Translations under genes and position numbers: made by a program
Assembly: GCA_018368345.1 (NCBI GenBank)
Contig: JAGZEK010000011.1
Coordinates: 3,248 to 67,247, forward strand
Reading direction: 5' to 3'
Length of the DNA: 64,000 nt
Origin: Collinsella sp.
GTDB lineage: Bacteria > Actinomycetota > Coriobacteriia > Coriobacteriales > Coriobacteriaceae
The notes under the pieces: generated by a model
The model's input: the letters and a program-made list of their open reading frames with translations, nothing else
Told to the model about the DNA's origin: nothing
Database searches by the model: none
Part shown: in pieces, positions 57,915-64,000 of the stretch
Position numbering within the stretch: position 1 is the stretch's first letter
How the letters are laid out: the number at the start of each line of letters is the position of its first letter

Positions 57915-58325
57915 ATGGACGGATTGAATACGGTGTTGGAGTATCTGACGTCGGTGCCGGCATGGTATTTGGCGACGAGCGTTGACGGACAGCCGCATGT
58001 GCGTCCGTTTTCGTTTGCGCAGATCCAGGACGACAAGCTGTGGTTTGTAACGGCGCGCACCAAAGACGTGTGGCAAGAGCTGTTGCAAAATCAACGCTTT
58101 GAGGCCACGAGTTGGTGGCCGGGCCATGGCTGGCTCATCTTGCGCGGGCGCGCGGGTCTGGATGACCAAGCCGCTCCCGATATGCGCGAGGCGGGCTGGA
58201 AGCACCTGGAGTGCCTAGGCGAGCACTACGAGGGCGCAGACGATCCCACGCTCGTCTTCTTTAGCGCGGAGGAACCCGAGGCCTTTGTCTGCAACCATGA
58301 CGAATGGGTGCCGGTCGAGCTCTAA
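57915..58325 (+). CDS. Pyridoxamine 5'-phosphate oxidase-like flavoprotein, copy 2
   Basis: 136 residues, clearly related to the previous gene: LEYLTSVPAWYLATSVDGQP, HVRPFSFAQIQDDKLWFVT and TKDVWQELLQNQRFEATSW line up one for one. Probably also FMN-binding. ATG 57915 follows CAGGAGG with a 4-base spacer, 54 bases after copy 1. Two diverged copies at the end of a riboflavin-uptake operon suggest separate substrates or a heterodimer. Confidence 0.88.
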   Translation: MDGLNTVLEYLTSVPAWYLATSVDGQPHVRPFSFAQIQDDKLWFVTARTKDVWQELLQNQRFEATSWWPGHGWLILRGRAGLDDQAAPDMREAGWKHLECLGEHYEGADDPTLVFFSAEEPEAFVCNHDEWVPVEL

Positions 58326-58471
58326 ACGAGTCTCTCAGCAAGCTTCGACAATTCAAATTCTCGCATGTAGCGGGCCCCCACATTGCAACGTCACCGTAAG
58401 GTGCACTGGGCAATATGGGGCCCGTATTCATTTGTCAATTCCTTCGCGTGAATGTGTCGGGACTGTTTCAA

Positions 58472-58506
58472 TGCATGAATATGCAAAAGATTTGCGTATA
58501 TATGCA
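58472..58506 (+). promoter_or_regulatory. Double ARG box (ArgR operator) before argC
   Basis: TGCATGAATATGCA (58472-58485) and TGCGTATATATGCA (58493-58506) are palindromic 14-mers exactly 21 bp apart, the spacing of paired ARG boxes bound by the ArgR hexamer. The TGCAT half-site is the actinobacterial form. They lie 86-120 bases upstream of the argC start and predict repression by arginine. The rest of 58326-58471 holds nothing I recognise. Confidence 0.75.
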
Positions 58507-58591
58507 TCTTTTGGTGCTAAAGTTTCAACCCACTTCATAACGACGGCTGCGGGATGCGCATTGGTGCATAACTGCAGACAAGGAGTCTGAT

Positions 58592-59662
58592 ATGTCATTA
58601 AAGGTTGGAATCGTCGGTGCGGCTGGATATGCCGGTGCCGAGCTCATTCGCCTCGTCCTCGGTCATCCCGAGTTTGAACTTGCTGCCATTACGTCCAACG
58701 CCGATGCCGGCCAGCCGTTGTCTGCGGTGTACCCGAGCTTCGCCGGCGTAAGCGATCTTGTCTTCACGACGCACGATGCCCCCGAGCTCAAGAACTGCGA
58801 TGCGGTCTTTTTGGCCGTGCCGCACACGGCTGCCATGGCACAGGTGCCCGCCCTGCTTGCCGCGGGAGTCTCCTGCATTGACCTCTCGGCCGACTATCGC
58901 CTGAGCGATCCGGCCACCTTTGAGACCTGGTATGCCGCCGAGCACACGAGCCCCGAGCTGCTCAAGAGCCGCGCCTTTGGTCTGCCCGAGCTGTTTTGCC
59001 AGGATTTGGAGACCGCTGCATCCGACCACGCCGACGGCAAGCCCGTACTGGTCGCCTGCGCCGGTTGCTATCCCACCGCAACGAGCCTTGCCGCCGCGCC
59101 TGCCGTGCGCGCCGGCTGGGTTGCCCAGAGCGGCCCCGTGATCGTTGACGCTATCAGCGGCGTAACGGGTGCCGGTAAGTCCTGCAACGCCCGTACGCAT
59201 TTTTGCAGCGCAGACGAAAACCTGGAGGCCTATGGCGTGGGCAAGCATCGCCATACGCCCGAAATCGAGCAAATTCTGGGCCTGACCGACCGCGTCGTCT
59301 TTACTCCGCACTTAGCACCGCTCAAACGCGGCCTGCTTTCCACGGTGACGATGCCGCTCGCGCCGCAGGCTCTCGACACGCTGACCCTTGAGGACGTCGT
59401 CGACCATTACAAGAAGTTCTACGCCGGTCGCACCTTTGTGCGCGTGCTCGATGCCGGCCAGCAGCCCAAGACGGCTTCGGTCGTCGGTACCAACGCTGCC
59501 CAGATCGGTCTTGCGCTCAACAAGCGCGCGGGCGTGCTGGTGGCGACGGGCGCTATCGACAATTTGTGCAAGGGTGCCGCGGGCCAGGCGGTCCAGTGTG
59601 CCAACATCGTCTTTGGTTTTGACGAGCGACGAGGCTTGCCCACAGTGGCGTGCCCGGTGTAG
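58592..59662 (+). CDS. argC: N-acetyl-gamma-glutamyl-phosphate reductase
   Basis: 356 residues. Reduces N-acetylglutamyl phosphate to the semialdehyde with NADPH, step 3 of arginine synthesis. GIVGAAGYAGAELIRLVLGH is the NADP-binding start, VACAGCYPTATSLA holds the catalytic Cys, and GVGKHRHTPEIEQ the catalytic His region. AAGGAG precedes the ATG. First gene of argCJBD, behind the ARG boxes. Confidence 0.97.
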   Translation: MSLKVGIVGAAGYAGAELIRLVLGHPEFELAAITSNADAGQPLSAVYPSFAGVSDLVFTTHDAPELKNCDAVFLAVPHTAAMAQVPALLAAGVSCIDLSADYRLSDPATFETWYAAEHTSPELLKSRAFGLPELFCQDLETAASDHADGKPVLVACAGCYPTATSLAAAPAVRAGWVAQSGPVIVDAISGVTGAGKSCNARTHFCSADENLEAYGVGKHRHTPEIEQILGLTDRVVFTPHLAPLKRGLLSTVTMPLAPQALDTLTLEDVVDHYKKFYAGRTFVRVLDAGQQPKTASVVGTNAAQIGLALNKRAGVLVATGAIDNLCKGAAGQAVQCANIVFGFDERRGLPTVACPV

Positions 59663-59798
59663 CACATTCGATTGTTAACGATTTGGTAGTCGGGCATCGA
59701 GTGGGGCGCCACTCTTAAGCTAGTCTCATGATCACGACTGGCATGGCGCACCAACCGATGTCCGCTTTTTTTGTTTGACATAAGGAGTCATAAAGACG

Positions 59799-61067
59799 AT
59801 GAATACCGAGCTGTTTGATATCAAGATTCGCGCCGTCGAGGGTGGCGTTACGGCTGCGGCTGGTTTTAAAGCCGCAGGTATCCACGCTGGGTTCCGCAAG
59901 AACCCCGAGCGTCTGGATTACGCGCTCGTCGTGCCCGATAAACCCTGTCCCGGTGCCGGCGTGTTTACCGCCAATCGCTTTTGCGCGGCGCCCGTGCAGG
60001 TGAGCCGTGCCAACCTGGGCGGTACCGACAAGGGCTACGGTATCATCGCCGGCGTTTCGGTCAACTCTGGCAATGCTAACGCCGCCACGGGTGAGACCGG
60101 CCTTGCATGCGCGCGCGAGACGTGCAGCATCGCATCGCAGGTCATCGGCTGCGAGCCCCAGCAGATTCTGGTTGCCTCCACGGGTGTGATTGGCCAGATT
60201 CTGCCGATCGACACGTTTGAGACCGCCATTCCTGCTGCCTACGAGGCGCTCTTCGCCCACGGTGGCGCCGATGCCGCTCGCGCCATCATGACGACCGACA
60301 CGCACTCCAAGGAGTACGCCGTATCCTACGTCAGTGAGGCTGCGGGTCATGCGGGCAATGTCTATACGGTAGGCGGAATGTGCAAGGGCTCGGGCATGAT
60401 CATGCCCAATATGGCCACCATGATCGCAGTTATCACCACCGATGCCCCCGTCGAGCCTGCGGCACTTCATGCCCTGCTGCTCTCGACCGTCAAGCAGACC
60501 TTTAACAAGGTAACGGTCGATTCCGACACCTCGACCAACGACACCTGCATCATGCTTGCCTCCGGCGCCGCTGCCGCAGATGCCGAGCCTATCGTCGAGG
60601 GCTCCGATGCCTTTGACGAGTTGGCATTTGCCGTGCACGAGGTGTGCGAGAGCCTGGCGCGCAATATCGCCGCCGATGGTGAGGGCGCATCCAAGCTTGT
60701 TACGGTCAACGTTACCGGCGCCGCCAACGACGAGGAGGCCGATATCGCCGCCCGTGCCGTTGCTAACTCGCCGCTCGTTAAGACCTGCATCGCCGGCCAC
60801 GACTGCAACTGGGGCCGCGTTGCTATGGCGCTTGGCAAGTGCGGCGTGAAGTTTAATCAGGAAGACGTTTCCATCGACATGATGGGCATGCCTGTCTGTC
60901 GCGATGGTCTGACTGTTCCCTTTGACGAGGACGAGGCTCTACGACGTTTCGAGGCGCCCGAGATCGTGATCTCGGCCGACCTGGGCGCAGGCGACGCGGC
61001 AACGACCGTGTGGACCTGCGACCTCACGCATGAGTACATCTCCATTAACGGCGACTACCGTTCCTAG
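59799..61067 (+). CDS. argJ: Bifunctional glutamate N-acetyltransferase/amino-acid acetyltransferase
   Basis: 422 residues. Recycles the acetyl group from N-acetylornithine to glutamate. The autocleavage region KGSGMIMPNMATMIAV contains the Ala-Thr bond where the precursor splits and Thr becomes the nucleophile. NTELFDIKIRAVEGGVTAA and GHDCNWGRVAMALGK are also conserved. ATAAGGAG precedes the ATG, 136 bases after argC. Whether it also uses acetyl-CoA cannot be told. No argA is visible nearby. Confidence 0.96.
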   Translation: MNTELFDIKIRAVEGGVTAAAGFKAAGIHAGFRKNPERLDYALVVPDKPCPGAGVFTANRFCAAPVQVSRANLGGTDKGYGIIAGVSVNSGNANAATGETGLACARETCSIASQVIGCEPQQILVASTGVIGQILPIDTFETAIPAAYEALFAHGGADAARAIMTTDTHSKEYAVSYVSEAAGHAGNVYTVGGMCKGSGMIMPNMATMIAVITTDAPVEPAALHALLLSTVKQTFNKVTVDSDTSTNDTCIMLASGAAAADAEPIVEGSDAFDELAFAVHEVCESLARNIAADGEGASKLVTVNVTGAANDEEADIAARAVANSPLVKTCIAGHDCNWGRVAMALGKCGVKFNQEDVSIDMMGMPVCRDGLTVPFDEDEALRRFEAPEIVISADLGAGDAATTVWTCDLTHEYISINGDYRS

Positions 61068-61148
61068 ATTCCAGGCACGCTGCGCATCTTGCCGCGATTG
61101 CGGACAGCGGAGCACGGCGCGATAACGATACGAAAGACGAGGCAGATT

Positions 61149-62129
61149 ATGAAATTCGCACGCGATTGTCGTTCGAACGAATCCAACGAAGCAACCGCGC
61201 AGCTGCTGTTCGAAGCGCTGCCGTGGATTAAGAACCTGACCGGTAAGACGGTTGTTATCAAATATGGCGGAGCCGCCATGGTTGATGAGCAGCTGCGCCG
61301 CGACGTGATGAGCGACATCGTGCTGCTCAAGATCATCGGCATGCGCCCTGTTATCGTGCACGGTGGCGGCAAGGCCATCAACGAGGCGCTTAGCCACTAC
61401 GACATCCCCGTCGAGTTTATGAACGGCCAGCGCGTGACCACGCCGGCGACCATGGATATCGTGCGCGAGGTGCTGGGCGGCAAGGTCAACCAGGAGCTGG
61501 TCGCGGCGCTCAACCATCACGGCAACCTGGCCGTGGGCGTTTCGGGCAGCGATGCCGGTACGCTCATCGCCGAGCCGCTCGACCCCGAACTCGGCCGCGT
61601 AGGCAAGGTCACGCACGTCAACACCGACTATATCGAGCGCCTGCTCGATAGCGAGTACATCCCCGTCATCGCTACCGTCGCGGCGGGGGAGGACGGCGGT
61701 TTCTTCAACATCAACGCCGATACCGCCGCCGGTGCCGTTGCGGCGGCGCTGCATGCGCATAAGGCGATCTTTTTGACCGACGTCGACGGCCTGTACAAGG
61801 ACTTTAGCGATAAAGACTCACTCATCTCCAACCTAACGCTCGACGAGGTTAACGAAATGCTCTACGGCGGCGAGGTCGATAAGGGCATGATTCCCAAGCT
61901 GCGTGCGGCCGTCGATGCGCTTGCCGGCGGCGTATTTCGCGCTCACATCATCAACGGCACCACGCCGCATTCGCTGCTGCTGGAGCTGCTGACCGATGCC
62001 GGCGTCGGCACCGTGATCCATTCCACCGAGACGGCTTACGAGTTCGATACGCATCCGCATCCGCTTTCGACGTTTGCTGCGCGTCTGACCGAGAACCTCG
62101 ACGAGGTCGAGAAGCTTCAGACAGTCTAA
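61149..62129 (+). CDS. argB: Acetylglutamate kinase
   Basis: 326 residues. Phosphorylates N-acetylglutamate. The amino-acid-kinase motifs are clear: VVIKYGGAAM, VIVHGGGKAINEAL, GVSGSDAGTLIA, FNINADTAAGAVAAAL and FLTDVDGLY. The N-terminal helix (about 1-25) is of the kind that makes arginine-inhibited hexamers. P-II proteins regulate this enzyme in some bacteria. The start ATG 61149 follows GAGGCAG. A longer frame from 61089 is rejected. Confidence 0.96.
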   Translation: MKFARDCRSNESNEATAQLLFEALPWIKNLTGKTVVIKYGGAAMVDEQLRRDVMSDIVLLKIIGMRPVIVHGGGKAINEALSHYDIPVEFMNGQRVTTPATMDIVREVLGGKVNQELVAALNHHGNLAVGVSGSDAGTLIAEPLDPELGRVGKVTHVNTDYIERLLDSEYIPVIATVAAGEDGGFFNINADTAAGAVAAALHAHKAIFLTDVDGLYKDFSDKDSLISNLTLDEVNEMLYGGEVDKGMIPKLRAAVDALAGGVFRAHIINGTTPHSLLLELLTDAGVGTVIHSTETAYEFDTHPHPLSTFAARLTENLDEVEKLQTV

Positions 62130-62198
62130 CTGACCCGCAGCCGCCCCATTTCTGCACCCATAGGCCTGCGCCGTCCGGCGCTCAACGAAAGGCATCCC

Positions 62199-63482
62199 AT
62201 GTCACTTGCAGCTCAGCAATCGCTTGAATCCCATTACGTTATGCATACCTTTGGCCGCTCTCCGGTCGAGTTTGTCGAGGGTCACGGCATGAAGCTCACC
62301 GGCGACGATGGTCGTGAGTACCTCGACTTTCTTGCCGGCATCGGCGTGTGCAGCCTAGGTCATGGCGACCCGGCTGTGCTCTCGGCGCTCGAGGCACAGA
62401 CCAAAAAGCTCATGCATGTCTCCAATTACTTCTACATCGAGCAGCGTGGACAGGTCGCGGCGCTGCTGTCCAAGCTTGCTAACGACGACGTAGATGGTGC
62501 GCGCGTGCTTGCCGATGCCATTGCCGCCGGCGATGAGACCACGGCAGCTGCTCTTGGTGCCCCGGCTGCGGGCGAGCAGGTGTGGGAGACCTTCTTTGCC
62601 AACTCCGGTGCCGAGGCCAATGAGGGCTCGATGAAGCTCGCGCGCCTGTACGCCAAGCGTGCCGGTAATGGCGGCAACACCATCGTGTGCATGCGCGGCG
62701 GCTTCCACGGCCGTACGCTCGAGACCATTGCCGCCACCATGCAGGATTGGCTGCAGGACAGCTTCCGTCCGCTGCCGGGTGGCTTTGTGGCCTGCACGCC
62801 CAACGATGTGGACGAGCTGCGTGCAATCTTTAAGCAGCTGGGGAGCGAGATTTGTGCCGTGATGCTCGAGCCGATCCAGGGTGAGAGTGGCGTGCACCCC
62901 ATGACCGAGGAGTTTATGGCGGTGGCGCGCGACCTGGCACACGAAGTGAGCGCCGTGCTTATCGCCGACGAAGTCCAGTGCGGCATCTTCCGCACGGGTA
63001 AGCCGTTTGCGTTCCAGACCTATGGCGTGGAGCCCGACATCATGAGCCTTGCCAAGGGCATTGCCGACGGCGTGCCCATGGGTGCCGTCGTGGCGAAGAA
63101 GGAGATTGCCGACGTGTTTAAGCCGGGCGACCACGGCTCGACGTTTGGCGGTAGCTGCTTGGCCATCGCGGCGTGTGCCGCGACGCTCTCCGCACTCGTG
63201 CGCGGCGATTATGCCGACCACGCTGCCAAGGTAGGCGCCTATATGGAGGCAAAGCTCGCCAAGCTGCCGAACGTGACCGAGGTGCGTGGCCGCGGCTTGA
63301 TGCTCGGCTGCGATCTGGACGATACTGCGGGTGATGCACACGACGCTGTGGCCCGTGCATTGGGGGCTGGTGCCGTGATTAACGCTACGGGTGCCCATAC
63401 GCTGCGTTTCCTGCCGCCGCTCGTCTGCGAGGAATCCGACGTGGACAGTCTGATCGAGATCCTGTCGGACGTTTTGGCCTAA
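62199..63482 (+). CDS. argD: Acetylornithine aminotransferase
   Basis: 427 residues. Class III PLP transaminase that makes N-acetylornithine. FFANSGAEANEGSMKLAR, GGFHGRTL, VLIADEVQCGIFRTG (Asp binding PLP N1) and MSLAKGIADGVPMG (Schiff-base Lys) are all present. An insertion near residues 98-125 (ADAIAAGDETTAAALGAPAA) makes it slightly longer than usual. Last of argCJBD in the window. argF, argG and argH are not present here. Confidence 0.95.
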   Translation: MSLAAQQSLESHYVMHTFGRSPVEFVEGHGMKLTGDDGREYLDFLAGIGVCSLGHGDPAVLSALEAQTKKLMHVSNYFYIEQRGQVAALLSKLANDDVDGARVLADAIAAGDETTAAALGAPAAGEQVWETFFANSGAEANEGSMKLARLYAKRAGNGGNTIVCMRGGFHGRTLETIAATMQDWLQDSFRPLPGGFVACTPNDVDELRAIFKQLGSEICAVMLEPIQGESGVHPMTEEFMAVARDLAHEVSAVLIADEVQCGIFRTGKPFAFQTYGVEPDIMSLAKGIADGVPMGAVVAKKEIADVFKPGDHGSTFGGSCLAIAACAATLSALVRGDYADHAAKVGAYMEAKLAKLPNVTEVRGRGLMLGCDLDDTAGDAHDAVARALGAGAVINATGAHTLRFLPPLVCEESDVDSLIEILSDVLA

Positions 63483-63600
63483 CACAGCGAAATAACTTAA
63501 CTTTGACCGGGTCCCGGACTGCGGACGTGGCCTATGTGGCATGATTCAGCGGTCTGGAGCCCGATTTGCCACAAATCTGCAATGGCCAGGAGAGCCTTTG

Positions 63601-63813
63601 GACAAAAAATGCCAAATGTGAGTACTGTCACCAGCTGAATCTCATATGAAACCGACTATCTAGGATTAGTTAGACCACACATGTTCAGTTATGTTAATGG
63701 GGAAACAGCTAGCAAAGGCTTCAAATCGCTGATTCAGGGCTAGATTTACCCAGCGAAACCCAAAAATCGCTGCTACAAAATTAGTAACAGTACTCATTTT
63801 TGCCATTTTTTGG
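63601..63813. repeat. Imperfect ~30-bp inverted repeat in gene-free region
   Basis: CAAAAAATGCCAAATGTGAG at 63603, continuing TACTGTCAC to about 63631, is matched in inverse by 63784-63813 (CAAAAAATGGCAAAAATGAG, then TACTGTTAC on the minus strand), about 26 of 29 positions. The 150 bp between is AT-richer than the genome. It may be a small non-autonomous element. No gene is visible in 63483-64000. Confidence 0.6.
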
Positions 63814-63839
63814 CCACGGCCTTTGTGACGGACGTGCTG

Positions 63840-63868
63840 GCGGGTTCGAATCCCTCAGTAATGGGCCC
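63840..63868 (+). other. tRNA 3'-end-like sequence (T arm), possible attachment-site remnant
   Basis: GCGGG-TTCGAAT-CCCTC has the length and loop sequence of a TpsiC arm, with 4 of 5 stem pairs, followed by AGTAATGGGCCC. The upstream 45 bases do not fold into the rest of a tRNA. It could be a partial tRNA copied by an integrating element, or chance. Confidence 0.35.
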
Positions 63869-63877
63869 TAAAAAGAA

Positions 63878-63899
63878 AGGCCTCCATAGCTGGAGGCCT
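63878..63899 (+). terminator. Hairpin near right edge
   Basis: AGGCCTCCA (63878-63886) pairs perfectly with TGGAGGCCT (63891-63899), with a 4-base loop. There is no long T run. The final 100 bases are GC-rich with no clear gene. Confidence 0.55.
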
Positions 63900-64000
63900 A
63901 TCAAATCAGTGGTGGGCGATGAGGGATGTCCGCGTGCGGCTGGCGCCGCCCGCGCCCCGCTTCGTCGCTCCGCTCCTCGCGTGCTGCGCTGGAAAACGCT

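Noticed and set aside
63800..63870. Complete tRNA gene
   Set aside because: Only the T arm fits. No D arm, anticodon arm or acceptor pairing can be built.

Overview
The window is high-GC bacterial DNA with tightly packed genes. It looks like a gut actinobacterium of the class Coriobacteriia, most likely Collinsella. This rests on pattern recognition (protein flavour, a 1,596-residue acyl-CoA dehydratase activase-like protein, a fused ECF ATPase, Asp23/AmaP genes, TGCAT-type ARG boxes) and not on a database search. I saw no rRNA, complete tRNA, CRISPR array, transposase or phage genes, so it reads as chromosomal core with small accessory patches.

Layout: 1-7.0 kb holds the 5' part of a linear amide C-N hydrolase, an M18 aminopeptidase, a RelB-like antitoxin/PIN toxin pair, a D-2-hydroxyacid dehydrogenase, a SEC-C methionine aminopeptidase, a radical SAM protein and an alpha/beta hydrolase. 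7.2-9.5 kb is a signalling pair: a degenerate GGDEF-REC-HD-GYP protein and an Hpt protein. 9.7-13.2 kb has a DUF2975/Xre pair followed by a three-gene ABC exporter. 13.3-17.6 kb (minus strand) is a polar amino acid ABC importer with a class I amidotransferase-fold hydrolase. 17.7-18.1 kb is an intergenic array of six palindromes, followed by a divergent DXS-like gene. 20-24.4 kb has an HD protein, a frameshifted PF06541 membrane protein, a remnant of a P-II protein, a HAD phosphatase, repeats, a small holin-like peptide and a TetR regulator that leads into the giant activase gene (24.4-29.2 kb).

29.2-35.1 kb has a decayed fragment, a small anchored protein, a DUF389 protein carrying an EF-hand-like loop, and a large sortase-anchored coiled-coil/CAP surface protein whose frame is broken at a run of ten G. 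35.3-42.3 kb has an OPT transporter, coaX, a dCMP-type deaminase, a NifU-domain protein, lgt and a DUF6020-like membrane protein. 42.5-51.0 kb has a YebC regulator, the AmaP/DUF2273/Asp23 envelope-stress trio, a YitT protein, a zinc-ribbon DUF4013-like membrane protein and two amidohydrolases. 51.4-53.4 kb is groES-groEL, flanked by two very large hairpins. 53.9-58.3 kb is a riboflavin module: FMN riboswitch, ribU, fused EcfA-EcfA, ecfT and two FMN-type flavoproteins. 58.5-63.5 kb is argCJBD behind a double ARG box. The window ends in an intergenic region with an inverted repeat and a tRNA-3'-end-like sequence.

The most unusual content lies between genes: the 80/81-bp periodic palindrome array, two giant inverted repeats, and two dispersed hairpin-repeat families that often sit where a terminator is expected. 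Several reading frames break at or near short runs of one base. These breaks may be phase variation, pseudogenes or sequencing error, and the sequence alone cannot separate those explanations.
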